64,000 bases of DNA from Clostridiaceae bacterium (GCA_012729635.1 JAAYCT010000024.1:124001-188000), one strand, 5' to 3'; numbered from the stretch's first letter, positions 46,827-56,515 are shown. Notes: generated by a model not told the origin, from the sequence alone. Numbers and translations: made by a program.

Positions 46827-46885
46827 AATACGGCCCCTCCTTCGGATATAATGCGCGCGCCCAAAAACCGGCGCACACGTCTATT

Positions 46886-46914
46886 ATCTTAACTTTTTTA
46901 TACAAAAAAAACAA
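46886..46914 (-). promoter_or_regulatory. Promoter of the MarR-ACP-kinase operon
   Basis: TTGTTT at 46909-46914, 17-base spacer, TAAGAT at 46886-46891. The spacer is a T run followed by an A run that forms a loose palindrome. A GC-rich inverted repeat lies in the leader near 46856-46879. Confidence 0.55.
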
Positions 46915-46944
46915 TCTAACCCTTGTATCGAGCCTTCCATCTTT

Positions 46945-48147
46945 TCAACCGGAGGGTTTCCTAATCCTAAGAAAACTTCTTCCGATCCGAACCATGGCCC
47001 CGAACAAGGGCCCTTCGAAGGTTTTCCGGACTTTTTTCAGTTCCTGTCGGATCGCGATATGCTGAGGACAATGTGACTCGCAACGTCCGCACTGGGTACA
47101 CACGGAGGCATAGCCGGGCTTTTCGGAAAAAATCCCCAATGCCTGAAGGTATTTCATTCGGGTATGCTTCTGAGGAATCAGAAATTTTTCGTTGTATCGC
47201 GAAAAACAGCCGGGGATATCGACTCCGAAAGGACAAGGCATACAGTAGCCGCAACCGGTGCAGGGAACCTTTGTACGGGATGCAAGCTCTTTCTTCACCC
47301 GTTCATAAAGCATCCGTTCCTCGGCGGTCAGACTTTCCGGTTTCGCGTCTTGAGCAATCCGGATGTTTTCGGAAAGCTGCGCTTCGTCGCTCATTCCCGA
47401 AAGCACGACGGTCACTTCCTTGTGATCCCAAACCCAACGAAGCGCCCATTCGGCCATGCTCCTTTGTTTGCCCGATCGGTCGAAAATCCTTCGGATGGTT
47501 TCGGGAACCTGGTTTGCAAGCATACCTCCCCGGATCGGCTCCATAACAATGACCGGTATCCCCAGCGAGGCCGCTAACATCAGGCCTTCTTTTCCGGCCT
47601 GATTGTTTTCATCCAAATAATTATACTGAATCTGACAAAAATCCCAGGGGTAGGCCGTCAGTATCTCGCGGAACGCGTTTTTGGATCCGTGAAACGAAAA
47701 CCCGAGGTTTCGAATCACACCCTCTCTCTTTTTTTTCTCGAGCCATTCGATGACTCCGATCTCCTTCATTCGAAGAAACATGGGATAATCGGTCAGCATA
47801 TGCAAAAGATAGTAATCAATGGAATCGGTCATCAACCTCGTCAATTCGGATTCAAACATCTTCTTCGCAGTCTGCAGACGACCGACCATATAGACGGGTA
47901 ATTTCGTCGCGATATTTACGCGTTCCCTCCACGGTCCCTCCAGGGCTTTGCCGAGCAGGATTTCATTTTTGCCCGCATGGTATATGTACGCCGTGTCAAA
48001 GTAATTGACGCCATTTTCGATGGCTGTCCGGATCATATGAATACATCGCGACTCGTCGAAAATACCCGCTTTGTTTGGAAGTCGCATGCATCCGAAGCCC
48101 AAAATCGAGAGTTCCTGACCGTTTTTCACATTCGTGCGCGTCAGCAT
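46945..48147 (-). CDS. Aldo/keto reductase with C-terminal 4Fe-4S domain
   Basis: 400 aa. The N-terminal TIM barrel has the AKR residues (FGCMRLP, ENGVNYFDTAYIYHAGKNE, and FHGS in the barrel). The C-terminal 100 residues form a ferredoxin-like domain with CTGCGYCMPCPFG and CTQCGRCESHCPQH. This two-part form is common in anaerobic Bacillota. The substrate is unknown. GGAGG precedes the ATG at 48147. It stands alone, upstream of the MarR operon promoter. Confidence 0.93.
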   Translation of the reverse strand: MLTRTNVKNGQELSILGFGCMRLPNKAGIFDESRCIHMIRTAIENGVNYFDTAYIYHAGKNEILLGKALEGPWRERVNIATKLPVYMVGRLQTAKKMFESELTRLMTDSIDYYLLHMLTDYPMFLRMKEIGVIEWLEKKKREGVIRNLGFSFHGSKNAFREILTAYPWDFCQIQYNYLDENNQAGKEGLMLAASLGIPVIVMEPIRGGMLANQVPETIRRIFDRSGKQRSMAEWALRWVWDHKEVTVVLSGMSDEAQLSENIRIAQDAKPESLTAEERMLYERVKKELASRTKVPCTGCGYCMPCPFGVDIPGCFSRYNEKFLIPQKHTRMKYLQALGIFSEKPGYASVCTQCGRCESHCPQHIAIRQELKKVRKTFEGPLFGAMVRIGRSFLRIRKPSG

Positions 48148-48171
48148 ATACTTTCCTTTCCTCCGATCCGA

Positions 48172-48894
48172 CTAAAGCTCGCCCAACCGGGTCAAGTCGG
48201 GGTATTTTCCACCGAAAAGCCCCGTTCGTGTAACCTCTGTGTTTTGCGCCGTACGCTGATCCAGCAGCGAAAACTCAACACATGCGGACAAAAGCAAATC
48301 CGGTCGCAGATTGCCCGCCGAACCGGCCTTAACCAGAATTTCTACCGGTCCGTCCCGTCCTTCCGGAGTATCGGTTTCAAAAAGAAGCGGCCGAAGATCC
48401 GTTTGTGTCTCTTTTCCTTTCGCATGTTTTATTGCCGGTATTCGCTCAAGTTTTGCAATATTTCGGATTGCCTGTCCGATTCCGGGTCCTTCCAGCCGGT
48501 ATGAAGCCGCAGATACGAGCGACATGATGCTTGCTTTTTCACCGGTAACATCGCGCACAGAAATCGCCCGCAGACCGGGAGGACTTTTCAGGTTAAAAAG
48601 ACGAACGAGCTCATTTGTGTCAATGGGGTCGCGTAAAGAGACGTCTGCGTAGTCGTCCACGGTAGCGATTCCGACTCCGAGCGGCAAAGCGAAAACCATC
48701 AGCGGACGAGGATTGTATCCTCTGGAATACATAACGGGAATTTCTGCTCGTCGTAAGGTTCGCTCAAAAGCGCGCATGAGATCCAAATGTCCGGTATATA
48801 CAATCGCTCCCTTTCTCTCAAAACGGAGACGAAATGTGTATTCCTGTCTTTTTTCCTGCATCGTCATTCTTCTTTCGCGATCAGCCTGAAGCAT
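48172..48894 (-). CDS. DUF2344 radical SAM-linked protein
   Basis: 240 aa, TIGR03936/DUF2344 family. Signature YTGHLDLMRAFERTLRRAEIPVMYSRGYNPRPLM-type start, with conserved FALPLGVGI. The partner is always a radical SAM protein of the TIGR03960 type, here encoded upstream with a 14-base overlap. In many bacteria both are fused into one protein. The reaction is unknown, and the position upstream of ribosomal genes in other genomes is only a hint. A run GGGGGTG precedes the ATG at 48894. Confidence 0.88.
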   Translation of the reverse strand: MLQADRERRMTMQEKRQEYTFRLRFERKGAIVYTGHLDLMRAFERTLRRAEIPVMYSRGYNPRPLMVFALPLGVGIATVDDYADVSLRDPIDTNELVRLFNLKSPPGLRAISVRDVTGEKASIMSLVSAASYRLEGPGIGQAIRNIAKLERIPAIKHAKGKETQTDLRPLLFETDTPEGRDGPVEILVKAGSAGNLRPDLLLSACVEFSLLDQRTAQNTEVTRTGLFGGKYPDLTRLGEL

Positions 48895-50797
48895 GACACA
48901 CCCCCGATCCGAATTCCGAAGCGCCGCAAGCCCGACAGCCCGGACTGCAAGGAGGTGTCACAAGACCTCGGAGAGCCCGGTCGCGCTCACGCAGGAGATA
49001 CTCCCTTTTCACCCCGGCATCGATGTGATCCCACGGGAATACTTCGTCCTCCGCCCGCTCCCGGTACGAATAGAAGTCAACGGACAACCCGTGTCTGTCC
49101 AATATTTCAATCCAGCGACGGAGTGAAAAGCAATCGTCCCACGCATCAAAAAATAAACCTTCACGATATCCGTCCAGAATAACCGGCGTAAGGCGTCGAT
49201 CGCCCCGGGCCATCACGGTTTCCCATACGGAGGAGTCCGGATCGTGCCAAGAGTACTTGATATTCCGACTGCGAAGCCGGTCCGCGAGCACCTTTTGCTT
49301 GCTCATCAGAGATTCTCGAGTATCCTGTTTTTCCCACTGAAACGGAGTAAACGGTTTCGGAATAAACATCGATGTCGACACTCCGATTTCCAGGCGACGT
49401 TTTCTTTGTCCGGTTCTTGCGGCAACACGGAAATAGAGTTTTTCGATTTTCAGCGCCATGTCCGCGATTCCGATTACGTCCTCCATGGTTTCCGTCGGAA
49501 GACCCAGCATAAAATAGAGCTTAACCCGCGTCCAGCCTCCCTCGAACGCGAGCTCGAGCGCATCCATAATATCCTGCTCGGTAACCCCCTTATTGATAAC
49601 ATCGCGAAGTCTCTGTGTTCCCGCCTCCGGAGCGAAAGTCAGTCCCGACTTTCTGGTATCCGAAACACGTTCCATCAGATCAAGCGAAAAAGAATCGACG
49701 CGCATCGACGGCAAGGAGAGGCTGGTATGTGTTTCGCGAAACGGCTCGACCAATGCGTCTGCAAGCCGGGGAAGCCGGGAATAGTCTCCGGTGGAAAGGG
49801 AAAGCAGTCCCATCTCGTCATAACCCGTATTTTGTTCCAGTTCAAAGGCCTGTCTTGACAGTGTTTCCACATCCCTCTCCCGGACCGGACGATATAAAAA
49901 TCCGGCTTGGCAAAATCGGCACCCGCGCGAACAACCGCGGAAAAGCTCAAGATAGGAACGGTCATGAACAATCCGTGTATGCGGGACAATCGGATTCGTC
50001 GGGAAAAAACATGAACTCAGGTCATGAATGATTCGTTTTCGAATTTTTTCGGGAACATGCTCATTCACCGGAAGAACCGATCGGATTCTTCCGTCCGGTT
50101 CGTAGCAAGTCCGGTATAAAGACGGGACATACACTCCGTCTATTTCTGCGGCGGACAGCAAAAGCTCGCGACGTGACAAAGGAGCGTCGCTTTCTTTTGA
50201 ATGCTTATATTCTTTCAAGAGCTCCGTAATTTCAACGAGCACTTCCTCCGCCTCCCCGATCACAATCATGTCAAAAAGATCGGCGACCGGTTCGGAATTG
50301 AAGACCACCGGTCCGCCGGCAATGACGATCGGATGAGATTCGTCCCTTTCCGACGCAAGAAAGGGAACTCTTCCCAAATCGAGCATTTGAAGCACATTGG
50401 TGTAACACATTTCGTACTGAAGCGAGAATCCGAGCACATCAAATGCACAAAGAGGGGTCTGCGTTTCGAGTGAAAAAAGCGGAATATCACGCTCCCTGAG
50501 TATTTGATCCATATCCTTCCACGGGGAAAACGAACGCTCACAATAAACGCCGGGAAGACGGTTCAGCAGCCCGTAAAGAATAATCAACGCAAGATTACTC
50601 ATCCCGATCTCATAGATATCCGGAAAACAAAACACAAAGCGCAGGTAGTCGGTTCGACCGGTATTTTGAATATCGAGAAGCACCTCTTCCTTGATGACGC
50701 CCCCCCATTCTCCTCCGGTGTACCGGGCGGGATTTTCTACGCGCAAAAGATCCGCGCGTTCGACTCCTCCGTTGCCCGTCGGACGATCACATTTCAT
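48881..50797 (-). CDS. Radical SAM protein, TIGR03960 family
   Basis: 638 aa. A B12-binding-like N-terminal part (about 60-230) precedes the radical SAM core with FRGCSRGCRFCQAGF near residue 290. The later GLTFAPEAGTQRLRDVINKG segment is typical of this group. The C-terminus has CSPGCRACGA. It works with the following DUF2344 protein; the reaction is unknown. The ATG overlaps the trpF stop by four bases. Confidence 0.9.
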   Translation of the reverse strand: MKCDRPTGNGGVERADLLRVENPARYTGGEWGGVIKEEVLLDIQNTGRTDYLRFVFCFPDIYEIGMSNLALIILYGLLNRLPGVYCERSFSPWKDMDQILRERDIPLFSLETQTPLCAFDVLGFSLQYEMCYTNVLQMLDLGRVPFLASERDESHPIVIAGGPVVFNSEPVADLFDMIVIGEAEEVLVEITELLKEYKHSKESDAPLSRRELLLSAAEIDGVYVPSLYRTCYEPDGRIRSVLPVNEHVPEKIRKRIIHDLSSCFFPTNPIVPHTRIVHDRSYLELFRGCSRGCRFCQAGFLYRPVRERDVETLSRQAFELEQNTGYDEMGLLSLSTGDYSRLPRLADALVEPFRETHTSLSLPSMRVDSFSLDLMERVSDTRKSGLTFAPEAGTQRLRDVINKGVTEQDIMDALELAFEGGWTRVKLYFMLGLPTETMEDVIGIADMALKIEKLYFRVAARTGQRKRRLEIGVSTSMFIPKPFTPFQWEKQDTRESLMSKQKVLADRLRSRNIKYSWHDPDSSVWETVMARGDRRLTPVILDGYREGLFFDAWDDCFSLRRWIEILDRHGLSVDFYSYRERAEDEVFPWDHIDAGVKREYLLRERDRALRGLVTPPCSPGCRACGASEFGSGVCHASG

Positions 50798-51480
50798 GTC
50801 GAACCTCTCTTTTTTACTGTCATAATCAGTCTTTGCACCTTTTCCGCGTCCTTTTTTCCGTCAGTCTCGACGGAGCCCGAAACATCGATTGCAAACGGCC
50901 GGAAAATCTCGACGGCCTTTTGCGCATTCTCGGCGCTGATTCCTCCGGCGATGATGATTTTCGGATTCTTTTGTCGAAGAATTTCCGCCGCTTCGCACCC
51001 GATCGACCACGGAAACGGTACCCCCGATCCTCCGTTTGAACGATCGGTAATTACATCGAACAAGATCGCGTCATAAAAAGCGACCTCCGGGTAGGATCGG
51101 ATGCGGGAAAGGACCTCGGATACGTTCTTTGCGCCCAGCGGAACCGCAATCCTCTGCCAAATCGCGACTTGCTTCCCCGACGCTTTTTTCAGACCGTTTT
51201 TCAATTCGAAAAGATAATCGGGGGTCGTATCCGAATGAAGTTGAACAACATCCAAGTCGACCTCGGAAACCGTCTGCGCGATTACCTCCGCTTTCTCATT
51301 GACAAAAACACCGACACGAAGAATCGCTGCATTCAGTCGGCTCGAAATTTGAGCCGCGGTAATCCGGTCGACTTGTCTTTTGGAAGGAGCAAATACAAAT
51401 CCGACGAAATCCGGCCCGAATGCGTTCATGATTTCCGCGTCCGCCGTACTCTGAAGTCCGCATATCTTGATTTGAGTCAT
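50794..51480 (-). CDS. trpF: Phosphoribosylanthranilate isomerase
   Basis: TIM barrel (228 aa) with KICGLQS at the N-terminus and the catalytic cysteine in KICG. FVGFVFAPSKRQV, VVQLHSD, the general-base aspartate strand AILFDV and IIAGGISAENA complete the TrpF pattern. DGVR-type loops are slightly changed. No other trp gene lies in the window; it sits between pgi and a radical SAM gene. The isomerase may serve tryptophan synthesis encoded elsewhere. The start is the ATG at 51480. Confidence 0.88.
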   Translation of the reverse strand: MTQIKICGLQSTADAEIMNAFGPDFVGFVFAPSKRQVDRITAAQISSRLNAAILRVGVFVNEKAEVIAQTVSEVDLDVVQLHSDTTPDYLFELKNGLKKASGKQVAIWQRIAVPLGAKNVSEVLSRIRSYPEVAFYDAILFDVITDRSNGGSGVPFPWSIGCEAAEILRQKNPKIIIAGGISAENAQKAVEIFRPFAIDVSGSVETDGKKDAEKVQRLIMTVKKRGST

Positions 51481-51484
51481 TCGG

Positions 51485-52840
51485 TTACTGATCCTTCCCG
51501 TTGAGGCGGGCTTCCAGTTCCTGCTTTTCTTTTTCAAATCCGGGCTTTCCGAGCAAAGCAAACATATTTTTCTTATACTCCTCGACCCCGGGTTGATTAA
51601 ACGGGTTAACCGACAACAGGTATCCGGAAATCGCACAGGCCTTCTCGAAAAAGTACACGAGCTCACCCAGACAGTAAGCGCTCATTTCCGAGACGGACAA
51701 AATCATGTTCGGCACCCCTCCGTCAACATGCGCAAGCACGGTTCCCTGTAAAGCCTTATCATTGACTTCGTTCATATCCATTCCCGAAAGGAAATTCAAT
51801 CCGTCAAGATTTTCCGGATCATCCGGAATCATTACGGAATGCCTCGGGTTTTCAAAATGAACCACCGTCTCGAAAAGCATGCGTCGTCCGTCCTGAATAT
51901 ATTGCCCCATGGAGTGCAGGTCGGTCGTATTGTCCACGCCGGCCGGAAAAATCCCTCGTCCGTCTTTCCCCTCGGATTCGCCGAAGAGTTGCTTCCACCA
52001 TTCGGTCATAAAATGAAAGGCGGGCTCGTAATTCACCATAACCTCCGTCGTATACCCCCGAAGCAAAAGACAGTTTCGAACCGCCGCATAACGATAACAG
52101 TTGTTTTCGGAAAGAGAGGGAATCCGATATTCCTTTGCAGCTTCCTTGGCTCCGCGCATCATTTCGCGGATATCAATTCCGGCAACGGCTATGGGGAGAA
52201 GACCGACCGCAGTCAAGACCGAATAGCGGCCTCCGATATCATCCGGCACAACAAAGGTTTCGTAACCTTCCGTATCCGCAAGACTTTTTAGCACCCCTTT
52301 GTTTCGATCGGTGGTCGCGTAGATCCGTTTTCTTGCCTCTTCGCGTCCGTACTTCTTTTCCATGAAGGAGCGAATGATACGAAATGCGATGGCGGGTTCT
52401 GTCGTCGTTCCGGATTTCGAGATCATGTTAACCGAAACCTTTTTCCCTTCCAAAAGATCCATAAGATCGGAAAAATACGTCGCGCTGATCGAATTCCCGC
52501 AAAAAAGAATCATCGGCGATTTACGCGTTCTTTTCGAGACCGATGAAGAAAAGGAATGAGTCAGCAGTTCAATCATTGCGCGCGCTCCCAGATATGAGCC
52601 GCCGATACCGATAACCAGGAGCACGTCGGAATCCCGCCGTATCCGGGAGGCGGCCGCGCGAATCCGCTTGAATTCCTCCTTGTCGTATTGAAACGGAAGG
52701 TCCAGCCATCCGATATAATCATTTCCGGGACCGTTTTTCCCGTGCAGCATCCGGTGCGCCAAATCCACCTTCGGAGCCATTCGCTCGATTTCTTCGGGAC
52801 GAATAAAGGACATGAGATTTTCGGTATTCAGTGTAATCAT
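51485..52840 (-). CDS. pgi: Glucose-6-phosphate isomerase
   Basis: Interconverts glucose 6-phosphate and fructose 6-phosphate (451 aa, the Firmicutes length). Motifs: [33 protein letters not shown], the active glutamate region [21 protein letters not shown] and the lysine near the C-terminus. GGAG precedes the ATG at 52840. Divergent from the DUF4364 gene. Confidence 0.97.
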   Translation of the reverse strand: MITLNTENLMSFIRPEEIERMAPKVDLAHRMLHGKNGPGNDYIGWLDLPFQYDKEEFKRIRAAASRIRRDSDVLLVIGIGGSYLGARAMIELLTHSFSSSVSKRTRKSPMILFCGNSISATYFSDLMDLLEGKKVSVNMISKSGTTTEPAIAFRIIRSFMEKKYGREEARKRIYATTDRNKGVLKSLADTEGYETFVVPDDIGGRYSVLTAVGLLPIAVAGIDIREMMRGAKEAAKEYRIPSLSENNCYRYAAVRNCLLLRGYTTEVMVNYEPAFHFMTEWWKQLFGESEGKDGRGIFPAGVDNTTDLHSMGQYIQDGRRMLFETVVHFENPRHSVMIPDDPENLDGLNFLSGMDMNEVNDKALQGTVLAHVDGGVPNMILSVSEMSAYCLGELVYFFEKACAISGYLLSVNPFNQPGVEEYKKNMFALLGKPGFEKEKQELEARLNGKDQ

Positions 52841-52869
52841 ATGTGTCTCCGTTCGTAATAATGTATTGG

Positions 52870-52908
52870 TTACCGGTAAGTATAGCATCAGCGGACGCGT
52901 TCTGTGAA
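52870..52908 (-). promoter_or_regulatory. pgi promoter with a palindrome at the transcription start
   Basis: TTCACA at 52903-52908, 18-base spacer, TATACT at 52879-52884. The perfect palindrome TTACCGGTAA (52870-52879) covers the expected start and is a possible operator. Confidence 0.55.
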
Positions 52909-52947
52909 TAGACCCCGCGGCTTGTCCGGATGAATCCGGAGAATGAA

Positions 52948-52977
52948 TTGTCGGCGGTAATCAAAATCGGATATAAT
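52948..52977 (+). promoter_or_regulatory. Promoter of the DUF4364 gene
   Basis: TTGTCG at 52948-52953, 18-base spacer, TATAAT at 52972-52977. Confidence 0.65.
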
Positions 52978-53014
52978 AAACCGAACAACGCAATCGGAGG
53001 AGAAGCGATCTGAC

Positions 53015-53590
53015 GTGGCTGAATCGGACATAACCAACGCAAAACTTATCATCCTGTATATTATAAAGGCTTTCCCGGGCATTCCGATTTCGGAATTAAC
53101 GGAGCATGCCCTGTCCTCGCTGTATATGGACTATTTTTCTTTTGTCCAGGCACTGGAAGAATTGAAGCGGGATCGATTGGTCATGAGATCCGTGCGCAAA
53201 AATGAGCATCATCTCGACGGGATGAAAAAACCGATTGAGCGTTGCGATGTCACACCCGAAGGGGAAGCGGTTCTCTCTTTCCTGATTCCGAAAATGCCGG
53301 CCGGAATCCGTTCATATCTGACCGCCGCCACATCATCCCGTCGCGCAGAGGCAAAGAAAGCGTCCTTTGTAACCGCCGATGATTCGCTCGAAGCGGACGG
53401 CACATACCGGGTCCGGTTGACCTTATCCGACGGTATCCGGCAAATCGCAAAGCTTGATTTGCACGCTCCGGACGAAAAAACAGCAAACACTATGTGTCAG
53501 CGATGGAAAACTTCAACAACAGATCTTTACGGAAACCTGATTCGATCCCTTTCTGACCTTACGAAAGAAGACGATCCCCCAGAAGTCTGA
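53015..53590 (+). CDS. DUF4364 family winged-helix protein
   Basis: 191 aa. The N-terminal 75 residues (TNAKLIILYIIKAFPGIPISEL, SFVQALEELKRDRLV) form a winged helix like PadR/ArsR regulators. The rest is the DUF4364 C-terminal part with TPEGEAVLSFL. The start is GTG at 53015; GGAGGAG lies 12 bases upstream. The last 32 bases overlap the 3' end of the flavodiiron gene on the other strand. Function is unknown, probably gene regulation. Confidence 0.82.
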   Translation: MAESDITNAKLIILYIIKAFPGIPISELTEHALSSLYMDYFSFVQALEELKRDRLVMRSVRKNEHHLDGMKKPIERCDVTPEGEAVLSFLIPKMPAGIRSYLTAATSSRRAEAKKASFVTADDSLEADGTYRVRLTLSDGIRQIAKLDLHAPDEKTANTMCQRWKTSTTDLYGNLIRSLSDLTKEDDPPEV

Positions 53591-54773
53591 TTTTTTCCGC
53601 CAGGACATCCGCGTATTGATCGATTTTCTCCAGCTGACCGGAATCGGGTAATCCCTCGAAAAGAACCGGTTCGATGCGCTCGGCTTTTCGAAGGTTGGAA
53701 GTGAGATTATCCATCACTTCCGTAACCTTCGTGGCCCACCCGTACGAGCCCAGCAACCCGATTATCGGTGTCCGGGGACGAAGGGCATTGACCAGCATGG
53801 CACAGTACGCAACCGCAGGATGCGGACCGCCGAGCACGGTCGGAGTAACGAAAACCAAGGCCGCTGCGGTAACCAAATCATACATGACGTTTCCGGTTTC
53901 AATTGCAAGGCTTTCCGGGCTTTTCCCGAGATCACGCGTCAGAACCGAAATCCCGTGGCGCGCCAGCCGCAGACAGAGCCGCTCCGCAATGATTCCACAG
54001 CTTCCGTGCATGCTCACATAGGGGATCACCACCGTCTTGTCCACCTTATCGGAAGTCCATTTCATGTATTTTTCCAAAATGAGTCCCGGATTATTCCAGA
54101 CCGGACCGTGTGCCGACGCAATCATGGACGGATTCAGGGCTTTAACTTTTTCTGTATAATCGCGGACCTTTGTCGAAAACGGCATCATAATCTCCGCAAA
54201 ATATGCTCTGGCAGCCCCCTTAATCTCATGGCTGTTTGTAGCGAAGATCCGATCCGAAGAATAGTGTGAGCCAAAAAGATCGCTCGAAAAGAGCACTGCG
54301 GATTGATCGTCGAACACCATGGTGTTATCCGGCCAATGCGCAAAGGGGATTTTCATAAAGCGCAGGGAACGACCCCCGAGGTCCAGCGCATCCCCCTCGC
54401 TCATCCGTTCAAAGCGCTCACCGGGTATACCCAAATGCGTCTGTACCAGCTTCACGACCTCGTCCGTTGCCACCAGGCGCACATCCGGATACAATTTCAA
54501 CAGGTCGGGAAGCGATCCGGAATGATCCTGTTCCGTATGAAGAATAACGACATAATCCGGAGCCCCGAAGTCCGATCCGGACAGCGTTTCGAGGAAAGAC
54601 GCCGTAAATTCGGAATCCGAGGTATCGATCAACGCCGTTTTTTCTGCACCGCGGACGATGTACGCATTGTAAGTCGTTCCGTGCGGGGTCGGCATCAGAC
54701 AGTCGAACATTTCGCGATCCGGATGATTGACATTGATACAAAAGACACCGTTATTGATAGTCTGCATGCTCAT
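53559..54773 (-). CDS. Flavodiiron protein (oxygen or NO reductase)
   Basis: Reduces O2 to water or NO to N2O and protects anaerobes (404 aa). The metallo-beta-lactamase domain has the full set of diiron ligands: HTEQDH, FAHWPDNT, FSSDLFG and SAHGPVW. The flavodoxin domain starts near 255 (YVSMHGSCGIIAERL) and holds FVTPTVLGGPHPA. ATG at 54773 is set by GGAGG; upstream in-frame codons run through the promoter. The electron donor is probably the rubredoxin encoded just upstream. The promoter holds a TTTGA-N3-TCAAA box in its spacer. Confidence 0.95.
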   Translation of the reverse strand: MSMQTINNGVFCINVNHPDREMFDCLMPTPHGTTYNAYIVRGAEKTALIDTSDSEFTASFLETLSGSDFGAPDYVVILHTEQDHSGSLPDLLKLYPDVRLVATDEVVKLVQTHLGIPGERFERMSEGDALDLGGRSLRFMKIPFAHWPDNTMVFDDQSAVLFSSDLFGSHYSSDRIFATNSHEIKGAARAYFAEIMMPFSTKVRDYTEKVKALNPSMIASAHGPVWNNPGLILEKYMKWTSDKVDKTVVIPYVSMHGSCGIIAERLCLRLARHGISVLTRDLGKSPESLAIETGNVMYDLVTAAALVFVTPTVLGGPHPAVAYCAMLVNALRPRTPIIGLLGSYGWATKVTEVMDNLTSNLRKAERIEPVLFEGLPDSGQLEKIDQYADVLAEKIRLLGDRLLS

Positions 54774-54801
54774 GATTGCCTCCGATAAATGAATTAGTTC
54801 C

Positions 54802-54830
54802 ATTGTACTGTTTTGAAAATCAAAGGGCAA
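54802..54830 (-). promoter_or_regulatory. Promoter of the flavodiiron gene with a palindromic operator in the spacer
   Basis: TTGCCC at 54825-54830, 17-base spacer, TACAAT at 54802-54807. The spacer contains the inverted repeat TTTGATTTTCAAA (54812-54824), the same TTTGA-N3-TCAAA form as in the lipid gene region. Confidence 0.55.
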
Positions 54831-54885
54831 CGACCGTTCTTCCGAACTCCTTGTTTTATCCGCTTCAGGAATCGTTTCCGTTACG

Positions 54886-54924
54886 AAAAAGAGACCGAAT
54901 CCCTTTGCGATTCGGTCTCTTTTC
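54886..54924. terminator. Bidirectional intrinsic terminator after rubredoxin
   Basis: Perfect 10-base stem GAGACCGAAT/ATTCGGTCTC (54891-54900 and 54910-54919), with A-rich and T-rich flanks on both sides. It separates the rubredoxin gene from the flavodiiron promoter. Confidence 0.88.
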
Positions 54925-54985
54925 TGATCCTTTTAACTTTCTTTGCACGAAATCCCCTGCCGATACAGGAGGAATATCCGCGAGG

Positions 54986-55144
54986 TTACATCGGGCTGAA
55001 AGCGTCTTTTGTCGCACCGCATACGGGACAGGTCCAGTCGTCCGGTATGTCCTCGAACGCTGTTCCGGGGGCAATCCCACTATCCGGATCTCCAAGCTCG
55101 GGATCATATTCATATCCACACAGGTCACATACATACTTTTGCAT
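54986..55144 (-). CDS. Rubredoxin
   Basis: 52-residue one-iron electron carrier. The Fe(Cys)4 ligands are in [11 protein letters not shown] and [11 protein letters not shown], with the conserved [20 protein letters not shown] between. GGAGG lies eight bases before the ATG. It lies upstream of the flavodiiron gene on the same strand but has its own terminator. It is the likely electron donor in oxygen detoxification. Confidence 0.97.
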   Translation of the reverse strand: MQKYVCDLCGYEYDPELGDPDSGIAPGTAFEDIPDDWTCPVCGATKDAFSPM

Positions 55145-55246
55145 AGAACATTACCTCCGTTCCATCATAAGTTGATTATATACGTTATGCCCACTATTTT
55201 CGTGTCAGGTTTGTTACGAAAATAAAAGCAAATCAAATACATTTTT

Positions 55247-56515
55247 CTAATCCATATATTCAAATTCGACATCGTACATCCGAACGGTATCTCCCTCTTG
55301 AATGCCTTCCGCCTTTAACGTACTGATGATTCCCTTCTTCCGAATGATTCGCTGAAAATACGAAAGCGATTCCGTATCATCAAAATTGATCGATGAGGAT
55401 AAAGATCGAACCCAATCTCCCTCGACGATAAAAATGTTCTCTTCCTTTCGGATTGAAAACGGCGCCTGCTCGGTAAAGGTGTACAGTCGCTCTTCGCGAA
55501 CCGGTTGAACGGCGATCGGTTTCGGGATCAACGGAAGCATCCGGGCAACCTCCCGGAGCAATTCGTCCGTTCCCTGCTTTGTTGCGGCACTGATCGGAAA
55601 AACCTCAAAACCGCGGTCCCGCACCTCGGAGATGAAGCGTTTCAACTGATCGGGATCCGCACGATCGGTCTTATTCGCGGCGATGATCCGGGGCCGCGAA
55701 AGTAAATTTTCGTTGTATTGACTCAGCTCGTTTCCGATTCGATCAAAATCGAGTATCGGATCTGATTCGTCCTCTCCCGAAACATCAACAACATGAATCA
55801 AAAGACGTGTTCTTTCGATGTGGCGCAAAAAATCCAATCCAAGTCCGGCTCCACCGCTCGCGCCCTCGATAATGCCCGGTATATCCGCTACGACAAACGT
55901 CGAGTCGTCGACCGAAACAACACCGAGTACGGGCTCAAGCGTCGTAAACGGATAATCGGCGATTTTGGGTTTTGCAGCGGAAATCACGGAAAGAAGCGTT
56001 GACTTCCCGGCGTTGGGAAGCCCAACCAGCCCGACGTCCGCTATCAATTTTAACTCGACATTCAACTCAAATTCTTCTCCGGGTATTCCGGTACGCGCGA
56101 ATCGCGGAGCCTGACGGACGGAATGAACAAAATGGATATTTCCCCGACCTCCTTTTCCGCCCTTTGCGATGACAATCTCTTCTTTGTTATTCACAATATC
56201 GGCAATCAACTCATTGGTTTTTGCGTCGTAGATGACCGTTCCGATCGGGACCTCGATCCGAAGATCGGGTCCGGCTCTGCCGGCTCTCTTGCGGTTTTTC
56301 CCGTCTTCACCGTTTGGCGCCTGAAACTTCCTCTTGAAACGAAACGGCTGAAGACTAGAAAGCCGGTCGGTCGCCGCAAAGATCACATCTCCGCCCTTGC
56401 CGCCGTCTCCTCCGTCCGGCCCGCCGTTCGGCACATTCTTTTCGGTATGAAAAGAAACGATCCCGTTTCCTCCGTCTCCGGCCTTAACGGTTATTTTCGC
56501 CCGATCAATAAACAT
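55247..56515 (-). CDS. obgE: GTPase Obg
   Basis: Ribosome assembly and stringent-response GTPase (422 aa). The glycine-rich Obg fold (DRAKITVKAGDGGNGIVSF, NGGPDGGDGGKGGD) is followed by the G domain: GLPNAGKSTLLS, switch II VADIPGI, and NKTDRAD. The C-terminal OCT domain (about 345-422) is kept. It follows rpmA in the conserved rplU-prp-rpmA-obg cluster, with a hairpin terminator between. Confidence 0.98.
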   Translation of the reverse strand: MFIDRAKITVKAGDGGNGIVSFHTEKNVPNGGPDGGDGGKGGDVIFAATDRLSSLQPFRFKRKFQAPNGEDGKNRKRAGRAGPDLRIEVPIGTVIYDAKTNELIADIVNNKEEIVIAKGGKGGRGNIHFVHSVRQAPRFARTGIPGEEFELNVELKLIADVGLVGLPNAGKSTLLSVISAAKPKIADYPFTTLEPVLGVVSVDDSTFVVADIPGIIEGASGGAGLGLDFLRHIERTRLLIHVVDVSGEDESDPILDFDRIGNELSQYNENLLSRPRIIAANKTDRADPDQLKRFISEVRDRGFEVFPISAATKQGTDELLREVARMLPLIPKPIAVQPVREERLYTFTEQAPFSIRKEENIFIVEGDWVRSLSSSINFDDTESLSYFQRIIRKKGIISTLKAEGIQEGDTVRMYDVEFEYMD

